Shown here: piece by piece, positions 34,579 through 46,017 of the stretch
Layout: each line of letters starts with the position of its first letter
Position numbering within the stretch: position 1 is the first letter of the stretch
NCBI RefSeq assembly: GCF_040939455.1
Contig: NC_134119.1
Span: 11,954,501 to 12,018,500 of the forward strand
Reading direction: 5' to 3'
From: Microcebus murinus
Lineage: Eukaryota; Chordata; Mammalia; Primates; Cheirogaleidae
Length of the DNA: 64,000 bases
The notes under the pieces: generated by a model
The model's database searches: none
Told to the model about the DNA's origin: nothing
What the model saw: the letters and a program-made list of their open reading frames with translations, nothing else
Made by a program: the position numbers and the translations under genes

Positions 34579-35254
34579 GGTTATGAAGTAAGGAAAAGTA
34601 GATAAAAAGGCCAAAAATATGAGGGAGTAGTTATGATAGAAACCACCTGTCAATTGAACTTAAAAGCAAGTTTATTAAAGAGAACATTTTAAAAAGCAAT
34701 TGTAGGAAAGGATTTATTGGTGAGTTTAAATCTTTTTTTTTTAAATTTGGAATAATGGTAAATATACACCAAAGTAAAGGGAAATGTATAACAAACTCCC
34801 ATGTCTCCAGCACCCTGGTCAACAATTTATCAACTCATGGCCCATCTGGTTTTAGCTTATTCCCATCCAACTCCCTGACGCCAAATTTTTGAAGCAAATC
34901 CCAGAATCATGTTGTTTCATTATTGCAGAAATATGGAGGATGTTGTCCACCATGGCCCATGTCTTCCTCATGAAGACCTGTGGGTAGACTTTCTTTTTAA
35001 TCTCCGTATTGGGAAAAGATAAGTGTTTTTCCCCCTAGCAATGGGTTTGCTTTCTTTGCTTAGAATACACTTTATATTTAGTCATGGATTCCCTTTCTGC
35101 TATCATCACTAGGATTCTCAGAGCCGAGTTGGCAGCCAGACACCTTAACGAGTCTTATTGTAGGCAGTTTGTGAACCAGCTGAACCCTGGCTTTATGTCA
35201 TTTTCTTACCTGTATCGAGATTACTACTGGCCCACCCGCTATCCATTCTCCCTT
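34579..35254. other. Unassigned sequence, partly old L1-like
   Basis: 34740-35000 reads like a minus-strand old L1 3' end (CAAACTCCCATGTCTCCAGC, CCCAGAATCATGTTGTTTCA). The rest is not assigned. Confidence 0.5.
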
Positions 35255-35720
35255 CTTTCCTAGTCACCAAGGCCTGATTTTATTTCGGGTGGCATTGAGC
35301 ACAGCTAAAAGATTACATTTCTCCGCCTCCTTTAATGTTAGGACTAAATTCTGGCCAATGATATGTAAGTTGCAGTTTTGGAATTTTGCACTTTCAAGAT
35401 GCTCCTTAAAGAAATGTGGGGTTACAAGGTTTTCTTCCTCTCCTCTTCTTGCTGCATGAACCATGGCTACAATAGCCGGAGCTACTGAGTCATCTTGAAG
35501 CATGAGGTAGCTTTGAGGATGGAAGCCACATTCTAAGGACAATAAAGCCGGATGCTAGGAGCCTGTATCCTCAATTTTGTGGAGCTACCACGCCAGCCCT
35601 GTACTTCCTTTTTCCAGATTTCATTTATGTAAGAGAAAAATAAACATTGGTGGTGTTTATTAGCTGCTGTTATTTCTGATCTCTCTTACCAGCAGCTGAA
35701 CACAATACGAATCAGATATA
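35255..35720 (+). mobile_element. MaLR (MLT1-like) LTR relic
   Basis: AATTCTGGCCAATGATATGT, CATGAACCATGGCTACAATA, ATGGAAGCCACATTCTAAGG, GAGAAAAATAAACATTGGTG and CAGCAGCTGAACACAATACG follow MLT1-type order. A 92-codon antisense frame in it is not a gene. Confidence 0.6.
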
Positions 35721-36769
35721 CTACTCCTTATTTCTCCTTCTCCCTGATTTCCCTCGTGTATTGATTTCAATTGTGTATATCTTTTTATAAACCACTTCCA
35801 ATCCTTTATGGACTTAGAGTCAAAATAAATAATTTATTAAAACAGCATTACACAATCGAGCACATGGATTCTTATTTCAAAGAGCAACAACAAAAAACAT
35901 TTGCAGACAAAAAGTTAAACTGTGTCTTGTGATTCGCAAAAGTGAAGTTTGAATCAGGAAGGAAATCCGTTGCTCATTACCAGAAAGATGGGCACCACAT
36001 GGAAATTCAATTTCCAGCAGAGCGAGTTTTTAACATTTGAAAAGCTGAACAAAAATAGACCATATGTCCAACCGTGGAGCAAGGATTAGTATTAGGCCAG
36101 CCATAGTGTGCTAAAACAAAGGAATATCAGATTGCCACTATGAAGGACAAATAAGACCACAATGTGGGAATAAGGTTGGGGGCTTTACAGGTATCAGGCA
36201 GGGAACGAGATAGGACTTGGCCTTGTGCCCATGCCTGCTTCGTGACCACTGTGAAAAATTGCGTCTCTGGTATCTTTAGGATCAAAAGAGGTGACACAGC
36301 TATCAGGGATTGATGATTGGGGGTGGGGTGAGTTCTTATTTCACAGGGCTGTTGATAATTTAGTGTTTCCATTTAATGCAGGCGTATTGAAGAGGTGACA
36401 GACATACCCAGAGGTGATATTAAAAATATGTAGCATGGACAAGGCCTGAGTCATAGACAGGGACAGGAGCCCCTGGTGGGCCTGGTGTTAACCCTTTAGG
36501 TGCTTAATTGTAGGATAAGCTGGGGAGTTCCAAGAGAAGCCTGGGGGGCACCCGGAGAGCCAGGAAGCACAAGATTCGGAATGGTGCTATTTATCAGCTA
36601 TTATGGATGTATTTCAGTATTGAAAGAACCTGTATGGCCACACTGGTACCAAGTGAATATGAGCCCTGATTATACGTAAGTTTAAACATTTTCTTCTTAA
36701 GTAAAAATTTTAAAAGTGAAAACAGATTTAATGTGTGTGTGGGGAAGATGAATCATAAAATATTAATAA
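35721..36769. other. Unassigned sequence
   Basis: About 1 kb of AT-rich DNA with no recognisable gene, RNA or repeat. Confidence 0.5.
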
Positions 36770-36860
36770 TAATGACTTCCTTTTTTTGGAGCACTTATTG
36801 TATTATACTAAGCACTTTATAATTCACCATCTCATTTAACCCTTTCAATAGCAGCCCTTC
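36770..36860 (-). mobile_element. MIR SINE fragment, minus
   Basis: GGAGCACTTATTGTATTATA, CTAAGCACTTTATAATTCAC and CATCTCATTTAACCC. Confidence 0.65.
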
Positions 36861-37043
36861 AAAGTGGTCTTCTGGTTACAAGTGACTGAAACCCAACTCG
36901 CATTGGCTTGAGCAAAGAAGGAAGCTACGAATATACGTAACTGAAAAGCCATGTGGGATTCAGGCATGGCTGAATCCAGGGGCTCCCCTCCGCCCCCCGC
37001 CCCCCGCCCTGTCCCTTTCTCCTTCCTTCTCTCTCTCTCTCTC

Positions 37044-37176
37044 TATCTCTCTTTCTTTCGACATGAGGTCTTGCTCTGTGGCCCAGGCTGGCCTGAAACT
37101 CCTGGGCTCAAATGGTCCTCCTGCCTCATCCTCCCGAGCGAACAGCTGGGACTACAGGCGTGCCCCACTGCACCTG
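37044..37176 (-). mobile_element. Alu monomer fragment, minus
   Basis: GAGGTCTTGCTCTGTGGCCC to CAGGCGTGCCCCACTGCACC, one monomer only. A (TC)n run at about 37028-37056 precedes it. Confidence 0.75.
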
Positions 37177-37589
37177 TCTTGTTTTACCTTTTCTTAAAAA
37201 TCTTTTTATTAATATCCCCAGAGCACAACTCTCCTCTTCCTGCCTCCCTGCTCTGCTTTCCCTGGCATCGGTCCCACCCACAGGTGGGTTTCATCTCCAT
37301 GTGGTGGCTCTGGAGGTTCAAGGCTTACGTTGTCCTTCTAACAGTATCAGCATAAAGAGAGCTTTTTATTTCTATTAATTCCAATGAGAGGTCAGCATTG
37401 AATCTCACAGGATTGACTTGGGTCACGTTGCTGGTCCCCAACCCAACGCTGCCAGTGGATGTTGCAGGATGCTCTGATCCATTTCTGGATCTGGGGCGGG
37501 GCAGCACTTCCTGAAACACATGGTGGGTCTTAGGGATGGTGCCATTGAGTTGCCAGAAATAGAGGACTGCTGGGCAAGCAAAATATCAG
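37177..37589. other. Unassigned sequence
   Basis: No named repeat or gene. Part may be diverged L1 (CATCTCCATGTGGTGGC area), but I would not call it. Confidence 0.45.
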
Positions 37590-37905
37590 AGGTCTACTAT
37601 GTGTCCCCATTTTATCAGCAAAGAAACTGAGGCTACTGCAAGTGTGATTGTTTGTGGACCCCCAAGGAGACCAGCCTGGCTACGCAGAGCGAGCAAGGGG
37701 GAGGTGGGTGGGAGATGAGACCAGTGAGCCATCGGGGTCGGGCTGGGGGTGCAGATTGTGCAGGGCCTTGGGGGACCTGTTGTAGGTCCTGGGTGATGTA
37801 GGGACCTCGGTGTTTGCTCTGACTGGGATGGAGGGTTCAGAGCAGAGACATAAAATGATTCGGTGTAGATTTGAAAAAGGCTCACTCTAGCTGCTCTGCT
37901 GTTCA
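37590..37905 (-). mobile_element. L2 LINE fragment, minus
   Basis: GTGCAGGGCCTTGGGGGACC, TGGAGGGTTCAGAGCAGAG, ACATAAAATGATTCGGTGTA and AAAAAGGCTCACTCTAGCTG are reverse-strand L2. Confidence 0.7.
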
Positions 37906-39889
37906 AATGTAAAATATGACATTGCTGTCGCTAATCTTTCATATTTATTCATGCAACAAATATGAAATGGACACGGGGACCAGGCCTGGCCAATCAGCCC
38001 ATTCCATTTCCCCGCCAGCGATGGTATCAGGGATGGGCAGGTGACCCACACCGACCCAGCTAGCGCCAGTCCAAGCGCTTCTGCTGAAGCTCTTGGGAGA
38101 AAAGAAACTCTTTCTACCGGTGTTGCTAAGATATCTTTCCACCAAGAGCCACCACATAGTAACAGTCTAGATTACAGACACCTTTTGAGCTAGGACAGTC
38201 TTTTACCTTTTCTGTCCCTCCTAAGATCATTTAGCCCATTGTGGAGCTATTTGGGGAGGGCTCCCTAAACAGTGCTCAACAGTTTGCTTGAACATGTGAT
38301 TTCCAACAAGAAAATGTTAAAAATGCAGGGTGCCGGGGAAACCGCCTGCCTCCCAAAGTCCAAGAGTCATTCACAACAATCCCCCACCGCACGGCCCCTG
38401 GCTGGCAATTAACCAGGAAGTAAAAGGAGAGAAAACAAGAAAAGCTCTATTCCCTTTCTTTGGTTCCAAGGAGGAGTTTGCTTGATAAGATAATCACTTG
38501 GCCACCTCCTGCCATCTTTTATGTCGCATTGGGTTTCATCCGTGTCCTCCAAAGGGCGGATCCCATGGCCAGATCTGTCTCCAGAGGACTCTGGTTGGCT
38601 TTCCTCCTGCCCACCTGAGGCCAGGTGGATGAGAAAAACAGTTTTCCAACCTCTCTTAACAGCAGGCTTGGGCTGGAGCCTGCTGGGGAAAGGGCTTCCT
38701 GACCCCAGGACTGGGGATAGGGTTACAGGATCTGTCACCCCCATCTGCCACCCTACCTCCCCAAAAGGTGTGTCTTTGTGTGGAGGGGGAGGGGGAAGGG
38801 CCCGAGTGACGGTTGCTAGTCCCCAGGGTGAAAGAGCACAGGAGGTGAGCCTGCCGGGTGATTACCAACCCTCTGATCCCTCTGCTCGCAACTTCCCGTG
38901 TGGTGTCTGGCGTGGGAGTCGCCGCACAGCCCATCCCAGGTGAACTGCCCGCACTCCCTCGTGCCCTCTCCTCCAGGGGCCTGAGCTCAGACCCTCCCCA
39001 GACTGCCACATTCCCAACACCTGCCTTTGCCTTTGCTGGGCCCGCCACCTGCCCTTCCTCCCAGCCGTGTTGAAGAAAGCCTAGTCATTCAGCTCACCTG
39101 TCACCTCCTGACCCAGTCACCTTCCAAAACCAGTCCCTCCCTGACCTCTCCCCCTACCCTGCACCACAAACACATCAGACTTCTCTCTTGCGCTTTGTTC
39201 AAGCTCCACGTAAAGGACGTCTCGAACTGTGCTAGTTGAAGTACCCTTTTGAAACCTCAAATTTGGAGCTGCAGATCCGAACCGAGTCAGCCCTATGCAG
39301 AGCCTACCTGCCCCAGCCCGCGTCAGGGCCACTCACCGCCCTGACCTTGCCCTCCTAGATGCTCAGGGAGCCAATCCTCCACGGTGACAGTCGTGGAAAT
39401 GTGCCAGAGTCCCCTAGCACCAGCCTGTGGTCGTGCCGTGCCTCACCCCCCCCCCACGGACCCTCCCGAGCAGCTCAGCACCAGCCCATGCCAGCCCATG
39501 GCCTCCTGCCGCCCTCCCCGCCCTGAGCCCCCATGCACGTCCTACCCGATGATGCTGACGCATGTGTCATTTGTGATGAGAATATGTTCTTTCTCCTTTC
39601 TCTAAGTCTCGCCCATTTTCTGGAATGTGGCTGAGGCCTGAGTCCTCCCGAGAGCCCAAGCAGGGACCCCGGATGCCGGCTGAGCTCCCCGGCTGCGGCC
39701 AGCTTTTACACGGACCAATGAGAAAGCTTCCTGCCGGGGCCCAACCCGCGCATCCTGCCATGTTAATAGACCGCCTCAAGACAGGCTCCCGGCCTCTTTG
39801 GTTTAATTGTAAGAGACGTGAGGGTGAGGGTCGTTCCTCCACTACATCGTGTCTCCCAAAGCCCCTAACACCACCCCCCAGCCCCCATA
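37906..39889. other. Unassigned GC-rich intergenic sequence
   Basis: About 2 kb with GC-rich parts (38500-39800). Several overlapping frames up to 140 codons occur on both strands, without splice context or family resemblance. 39080-39600 may contain a diverged plus-strand L2. No gene is supported. Confidence 0.5.
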
Positions 39890-39965
39890 ACACACACATG
39901 TCCCCACCCACCCCCTACACACGCGCGCACACACACACGTGCACACACACACGCACAAACGCACA
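39890..39965 (+). repeat. CA-rich low-complexity tract
   Basis: Mixed CACACA / CACGCGCGCACA / ACGCACAA sequence on the plus strand, 300 bp left of the large GT tract, whose plus strand has the complementary composition. Confidence 0.8.
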
Positions 39966-40258
39966 ATTCTCCTCTGTTATCCCATAGGACAAATGTAGGA
40001 GGCTGACAACAACGAGTTTGATGGCATTGAAAGAAATTTTTGAAAGTCCTGTGTTCGAATTCTGGTTCAGAGAGTTAAGAAGTGGGTGGTCTGGAGGAAG
40101 CATCATCTTAACCCCAGATTCCTCATTTATAAAATGGAGACCCCAAAAGGCTAGTCGTAGAGTCCATACATAAATAGTCAAATGACTAAATACTTGTATT
40201 TGATATTTGTCAGGTGAAAATGCATGTAGAACGATCTCGTGGTATAAAATAAAACTCT

Positions 40259-41227
40259 GTGAGAGTGTGTGTGTGTGTGTGAGTGTGTGTGTGTGTGTGA
40301 GTGTGTGTGTGTGTGAGTGTGTGTGTGAGTGTGTGAGTGTGAGAGTGTGTGTGAGTGTGTGTGTGAGTGTGTGTGTGTGAGAGTGTGTGTGTGTGAGTGT
40401 GTGTGAGTGTGAGAGTGTGTGTGTGTGAGTGTGTGTGTGTGAGTGTGTGTGAGTGTGAGAGTGTGTGTGAGTGTGTGTGTGAGTGTGTGTGAGAGTGTGT
40501 GTGTGAGTGTGTGTGTGAGTGTGTGTGTGAGTGTGAGAGTGTGTGAGTGTGTGTGAGTGTGTGTGAGAGTGTGTGTGAGTGTGTGTGAGAGTGTGTGTGA
40601 GAGTGTGTGTGTGAGTGTGTGTGTGAGTGTGTGTGAGAGTGTGTGTGTGTGAGAGTGTGTGTGTGAGAGTGTGTGTGAGTGTGTGTGAGTGTGTGTGAGA
40701 GTGTGAGTGTGTGTGAGAGTGTGTGTGTGAGAGTGTGTGTGAGAGTGTGTGTGTGAGTGTGAGAGTGTGAGTGTGTGTGAGTGTGTGTGTGTGAGTGTGT
40801 GTGAGAGTGTGTGTGTGAGTGTGTGTGTGAGTGTGTGTGAGTGTGTGTGTGAGTGTGTGTGAGTGTGTGTGAGTGTGTGTGAGAGTGTGTGTGTGAGAGT
40901 GTGTGTGTGAGTGTGTGTGTGAGAGTGTGTGTGAGTGTGTGTGAGAGTGTGTGTGTGAGTGTGTGTGAGTGTGTGTGTGAGTGTGTGTGTGTGAGTGTGA
41001 GTGTGTGAGTGTGTGTGAGTGTGTGTGTGAGTGTGTGTGAGTGTGTGTGAGAGTGTGTGTGAGTGTGTGTGTGAGTGTGTGTGAGTGTGTGTGAGTGTGT
41101 GTGAGTGTGTGTGTGTGAGTGTGTGAGTGTGTGTGTGAGAGTGTGTGTGTGAGAGTGTGTGTGTGAGTGTGTGTGTGTGTGTGAGTGTGAGAGTGTGTGA
41201 GTGTGTGTGTGTGTGTGTGAGTGTGCA
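40259..41227 (+). repeat. ~970-bp (GT)n/(GTGTGA)n satellite
   Basis: Nothing but GT units with GA interruptions in variable spacing (GTGTGTGAGTGTGTGAGAGTG and so on). All three minus-strand frames stay open for 355-437 codons of Ser/His/Thr/Leu, a direct consequence of the repeat and not a protein. Its right end GCACGCGTGCG is CpG-containing. Confidence 0.97.
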
Positions 41228-41399
41228 CGCGTGCGAAAGCCTGGGAGAAGCTTGCAGAACTTGTCCCAAATGAACAAAGGGGTTACTTCTGGGGTGGGAG
41301 GAAGAGGGTGGGATGGGGAGGATGGTAAAGTATTTTCCTCTCTTGTTATGCTTTTATACTGTCTTGTTTAAATTTTTAACAGTACTGCATTCATGTTTT

Positions 41400-41805
41400 A
41401 CTCTTTGCGGTGGATTAGATCGTCACGGAGCAAACATTTACCCTCTCTTCTTCCTCTTCCCTGGAAGGAATGTACTTCTCCATCTCTTGTCTTTGGCCTT
41501 GGCCATGAACTTGCTTTGGCCAGTGAGAGATTAGTGAACGTGTCATAGCCAAAGGCTTGCAATGCACTGGTGGAGTTGGGCTAGTGCCCTTGTGCCCCCT
41601 GAATGTCATCGTGCTGAGAACGCGCCCTGGGTAGCCCATGAGTCCCCGAAAATGAGAGACCCATAGGGCAGATCTGAACTGGACCCACTGCCCAGAGGCC
41701 CAGCAGAGATCGTGAGACCAACAGCATCTCTCCAGAAAATCCACAGACGCATGAGCCAGAAATAAATGAGGGTTTGTTACGTATCCAAAGCTGACTGATA
41801 CACAG
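41400..41805 (+). mobile_element. MaLR (MLT1-like) LTR relic
   Basis: GCTTTGGCCAGTGAGAGATT, GTGAACGTGTCATAGCC, ATGAGCCAGAAATAAATGAG, GGTTTGTTACGTATCCAAAG and CTGACTGATACA follow MLT1-type order. Tentative family. Confidence 0.5.
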
Positions 41806-42394
41806 TGTTATTTTTAAAAGAGAAAAAAATTAACTAGGAAAAAAAAATCAGAAAACAGAGTGCCAAGCAAATCACTGTTCAATAAACTCTGGTTCTCCTT
41901 CCATCCCCACACTGTCAATGCACTGATAAGGAAAGCTCTCTAGGATATATGATTAAATAAAAAGGCAAGGTGTAAAACAATGTGTTTATTGTGCTCTCTT
42001 TTATGTGAAAGGACAAAACCAAAAGAAGGTGTGTTTATGTTACCATTTGTTTGTATAATTATAAAGAGTTCACAAGAAATCAAGAATTGTGGTGACCCAT
42101 GAGGGTGGGGAACCAGACCAGGAGGGAGACTTTTTCTCTTCACCTTTGCAAAATGTTTTGAATTTTGAATTTTGAAAAGAGAAGTTTAAAAACATCAGGG
42201 TTTTCATGTATAGGTGATCTAGCATTCCTGCAGATAAGAGTGGGCTGGAGCCGGTCGTGGCTAGTGACTGTCTCCTAGAAGGGGTTTGAGCTCTCCAGTT
42301 TGCCATCGTCCCCACTGCTCCCTCTTGTCTCTCTGACCCCGAGCCCCAGGGTCTGTTGTCATTTGTCATTTTGCTCGCTGTTATTTTAGGTGAG
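41806..42394. other. Unassigned old-repeat-like sequence
   Basis: 41940-42110 (AAGGTGTAAAACAATGTG, TGTTACCATTTGTTTG) resembles an old L1 or similar 3' end, family not determined. No gene. Confidence 0.45.
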
Positions 42395-42565
42395 AGCTAA
42401 GAGGAAACCGGAATACTTCCTACCCTTGTGTCTCTATCAGAAGTGGCAAGCTCACTGCACAACGGTGTGAGTGTACTTAATACTACTGAGCGACACACTT
42501 AAAAATGGTTAAGATGGTAAATTGTAGGTCATGTGTATTTTGCCACACTTGTTTTTAAAAGGTGG
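42395..42565 (+). mobile_element. L1 3' UTR fragment (old)
   Basis: GAGTGTACTTAATACTACTG, ACACTTAAAAATGGTTAAGA, TGGTAAATTGTAGGTCATG and TGTATTTTGCCACA. Confidence 0.7.
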
Positions 42566-43245
42566 CAGGCTCTGCGCCTGTGGGCAGATGCAAAGACGGC
42601 AGGCTCCCTGAACCAAAGAAAGTTCTAGAATGAATTCTCATCAGCTCAGCGTGGCTCAGGTGCCTGCTCTGTGGCCGGTGGGGACGGAATCTGCTTCTCT
42701 CACAGGCATCCCCTGGAGCGGTGGTTTCGAGGTCTCTCCTGCCTCTGTGATTCCTGGGCTGCTTCTGCCCCTAACATGTGGAATGGCCATGGACATACGG
42801 CCCCTTCTCTCGGGGCCTTGATTTCCCCACCTGTTAAATGAGAGGCTTGAAGGGGATCGTCCCGGAGGCCCTTCCACTCTAAGAGCCTCCCACTTGATTT
42901 CTCCTTGAGCGATTCCCCTGTGGCTGTCTCCAAAGACAGATGAGGTGGGCTCGGAGCTGGGCTGGGGAGCAGAGGCCCTGCCCTTCTTGTTGGGGCTGTG
43001 TGGGCTGTAGTGGGAGGTTCCCTTTTCTTTCTTCCTTACTTTCCTTTTTAAAAAATTCAACCAGAAAGTTATTTTAAACCTTAAGTGGGGAGCTGCTAAA
43101 AGCCACACGCCTCAGATCTCATGTGCATGCTACAACCTCTTGCAGAGAAAGAGCGAGCGAGCGGGGTTCTTAATTCTTGCTGTTAGCGCACCTCCCTGCC
43201 CCCACCTCAGGGGCAGGGCAACTCGCTCCATCCATCCTTCGCCAG
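42566..43245. other. Unassigned sequence, left flank of the provirus
   Basis: Unique-looking DNA with overlapping short frames. It ends with CGCCAG, the left copy of the proviral target duplication. Confidence 0.55.
43240..43245 (+). repeat. Left target-site duplication CGCCAG
   Basis: CGCCAG directly precedes the TG of the 5' LTR and recurs directly after the CA of the 3' LTR (52162-52167). A 6-bp duplication is the size made by betaretroviral integrases. Confidence 0.93.
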
Positions 43246-43688
43246 TGTTAGAGGCAAGGACCCTCAAAGACCCTCAACTCCCCTATGACTCGTCCTACGC
43301 ACGGGCTTCGCCCTGGAAAATTCCAGCTATAGCTCCGAGAAGAATGCATTCCATGACATGCTGACCACGGAATGCTCCAGGGAGTGCTGACTGCAATTGT
43401 TCCCGACCACCTGCCAGGTTGGGGTTGAGTAATCAGTCACAAACAGCTTCGATACCGATAAGACGCTGATTGGGGCTGATTAGCCCAAACCCAAGACTCA
43501 TCGTCACCCCACTCTATTTTTCTGTTTCTACCTCCTTGTTTCTGTATGCTTATAAAACCTACAAAGAATCCAAGTAAAGCAGGCCTTGACAACCCTTTGC
43601 TTGGTCTCGTTCCTTTCTCTCGCCCATCTCTTTCAGGCACGGTCCCCCTTGACCCCACGAGTAACAGAAGGTCCCGCGGGCCGGGACA
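43246..43688 (+). repeat. 5' LTR (443 bp)
   Basis: Starts TGTTAGAGGC and ends CCGGGACA, so it has TG...CA ends. U3 has an inverted CCAAT (ATTGG at 43469-43473) and a TATA box (TATAAAA at 43551-43557). A variant polyadenylation signal AGTAAA at 43573-43578 lies shortly downstream, so R probably begins near 43575-43585 (inference). It differs from the 3' LTR at 11 positions and shows no indel. Confidence 0.97.
43551..43557 (+). promoter_or_regulatory. LTR TATA box
   Basis: TATAAAA within the U3 of the 5' LTR, in the context GTATGCTTATAAAACCTAC. The same box is intact in the 3' LTR (52024-52030). Activity in the animal is not known. Confidence 0.85.
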
Positions 43689-43690
43689 AG

Positions 43691-43708
43691 TGGCGCCCAA
43701 CGTGGGGC
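43691..43708 (+). other. Primer binding site, tRNA-Lys1,2 type
   Basis: TGGCGCCCAACGTGGGGC begins two bases after the LTR. This 18-mer is complementary to the 3' end of tRNA-Lys1,2, the primer used by MPMV/SRV. It is intact. Confidence 0.95.
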
Positions 43709-43805
43709 ACGAGGTACGGACTTTTGTCGGATGCACGCGGTTTACAGACAGTTCTCCGGAGAATCCCTGAAGAGACCTCCTTTCTGCCGCTCACAGAATC
43801 GACGG

Positions 43806-43815
43806 TCTGGTGAGT
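43806..43815 (+). other. Major 5' splice donor
   Basis: CTG|GTGAGT with GT at 43810-43811, close to the consensus, in the leader 33 nt upstream of the gag ATG. It would splice to the env acceptor at 49401. Confidence 0.75.
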
Positions 43816-43842
43816 AGATTTTTACATTGTCATCCCATCGAG

Positions 43843-46017
43843 ATGGGCCATTCTTTGTCTAAAGAGGCCGTTTTTATCAAGGATCTCAAGGCCTCACTCA
43901 GAGAGAGAGGAATTAGAGTTAAGAAAAAGGACCTAGTAAAGTTTTTTGTGTTCATTGATCGTGCTTGTCCTTGGTTCATTGTTGGTGGACCTGAGATTCA
44001 CCCATGCAAGTGGCAAAAGGTAGGCAGAGATCTAAACAATTTACTTCTGAATCAGGGCCCAGATGCCGTCCCTGTATCCGTTTTCTCGTACTGGGGACTA
44101 ATCAGAGATATTGTTGAGGGAGCAGATTCAGACCCCAATAAAAAGCAGCTGCTCTCAGTAGCAGAATTCTGCCTCCGACCCGTGTCGAGGTCCACTTCGA
44201 GAACGTCTTTAGAGGCGACCGGAGGGTCGGCTTCCCCTAATAACCCTGAGGGACCAACATGCCCTTCCCCTTGCCCCTCGGTTTGTATCAATATGCCCCC
44301 TCAGGACCCCTCGGCTGAGCTCCAGACATCTAGGGACGAGCCCCCGATCAGTAGGCCAGACACCAAGACCCTCTATCCTCCCTTACCTGAGGGTACAGCC
44401 CCTCATGCATTCAATTACCTGGTATTTAAGAAACAACCCCTCCGAGAGTCCCTCGACCCCGTAGAAGAGGCAACCCTTGGAGAGGAAGCGGCCCGATATC
44501 ACGATCCCGAATGGCCGCCTCCTTACGCGCCCCAGATTTGCGCACCTTCGTTAATGCCTCCCCTTACAATGCCCTTACTTTTGTGTGTCAAAAAAGACTT
44601 AAGTCAAAGGGTTACGCAATTAAAGGATGTCTTACAACTTCAAAAAGAGTTTGCCCAGCTTTCCAAAGACTTGTCCTCCCTCCAAGATACGCTTAAAGAT
44701 TCTGTTTTCATTAGCCACCCACGTCAGGAGACCGCCCAATCATAAGCCACCTTAAATAAAAAATCCTCAAAGTCCTCCCATAAAGCCCTAGCATTCCCGG
44801 TAGTTACCCGGTCTAATAGGCGAGGAGACCTTGCCGCCCCTCCTTCGAGCCAGTCCCCGCCCCAAGATTCAGATAATGAGGATAAGGAAGGGAGAGAAAG
44901 GGAAAGTGAAAGTGATGACCCCCCGGAGGAGACAGTCTCGGGGCCCACTGCAGAGCCCACTGAATTTCGCAGACTAAAGTTCAAAACCTTAAAAGAACTG
45001 AATTCTGCTGTTAGGGCGTATGGGCCCAATGCACCCTTTACCTATTCCCTCCTAGAGGCAGCCTCGGGGGGCGGCTACCTGCTCCCCGGAGAATGGGTCA
45101 AACTAGTACAGGCGGTCCTTTCTCGCGGGCAGTTCCTCTCTTGGAAGGCCGACTTTCTCGACCGCTGTCAGACCACGGCTGCTAATAATTTAAAAAACCC
45201 CAATTCTGCATCTTGGACCCTTGAAAAGCTTAGCGGAGAGGGGAGATTTGCTACTGAACAGCGCCAAAGGAGACTCCCAATTGGACTTTTGTCCCAGACT
45301 GCCGCAGTCGCCTTTGGCGCCTGGCGAACACTTCCCTCTACGGGATCTGTTCTTACTCCCCTGACAAAAATCACCCAGGGAGCTCAAGAGGGTTTTAGTG
45401 AATTTGTGGGGAGGCTTTTAGAGTCTGCTGAACGAACCCTCGGACACGAAGATGAGAATAATAGGCTTATTAAACAATTGGCCTATGAAAATGCCAACAG
45501 CACTTGCAGGGCCATCCTCAGGGGTAAACTCAAAAATAAAGACCTTAATGACATGATTAGAATGTGTAATGATGTTGACCCCTTCGCCCATAAGGTATCG
45601 CAGGCCGTACAGCTTGCGGTTGGGGCTGCCATCCAAGGGACCGCGGCACAGAGGGACTGCTTTAAATGCGGTCAACCAGGGCACTTTGCGAGGCAGTGCC
45701 CCCCAGCCGTCTCCTCTGCTACCCCTAACCTCAGTGAGCCGCCAGGCAGGCCAGCCCAGCCCTCCTCCCTCTGTCCTCGCTGTAAGAGGGGAAAGCATTG
45801 GGCCAATCAATGCCGCTCCAAGACTGATGTCTTTGGAAACCCCTTGCCCCCCCTTTCGGGAAACGGCCTGAGGGGCCAGTCCCGGGCCCCCTGTCCTATT
45901 CAATTTCAGTCGGCCTCGGGGAACAGCCGACAAGAGAGCCCTCAGACTTTAGACTCCTCCGAGCAACCACAGGGAGCGCAGGAGTGGACTTGTGTGCCTC
46001 CTCCGACACAATATTAA
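43843..46017 (+). pseudogene. gag: gag, one internal stop (matrix, p12-like, capsid, nucleocapsid)
   Basis: Starts at the ATG at 43843 (an in-frame GTG at 43810 is the splice donor, not a start) and stays in one frame to the stop at 46015-46017, 724 codons, except for a TAA at 44743-44745 (codon 301). N-terminus MGHSLS fits a myristoylated matrix. A CPWF-type stretch at about codons 42-45 recalls the region of the type D cytoplasmic targeting/retention signal. A PPPY late-budding motif lies at codons 225-228. The acidic stretch around 44865-44935 precedes capsid. The capsid major homology region starts QGAQEGFSEF at about codon 512. Two CCHC zinc knuckles occur at 45658-45699 (CFKCGQPGHFARQC) and 45772-45813 (CPRCKRGKHWANQC). 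The internal stop removes capsid and nucleocapsid. Confidence 0.95.
45858..45890 (+). promoter_or_regulatory. gag-pro -1 frameshift signal
   Basis: The heptamer G GGA AAC at 45858-45864 is in the gag reading phase required for -1 slippage. It is followed 7 nt later by GGGGCC (45872-45877), which pairs with GGCCCC (45885-45890) to give a 6-bp GC stem with a 7-nt loop. The pro frame is open from the slip point. GGGAAAC is also the MPMV-type gag-pro site. Confidence 0.85.

Noticed and set aside
35264..35542. 92-codon minus-strand ORF that looks protein-like
   Set aside because: It lies inside a MaLR-type LTR relic; no splice sites or family resemblance.
39915..41277. Minus-strand ORFs of 355-437 codons (Ser/His/Thr/Leu repeats)
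   Set aside because: All three frames stay open only because the plus strand is a GT/GA satellite. No start context, domain or non-repeat coding sequence.
43810..43842. Upstream GTG start for gag
   Set aside because: The GTG is the intron start of the splice donor; the ATG at 43843 gives the myristoylation context MGxxxS.
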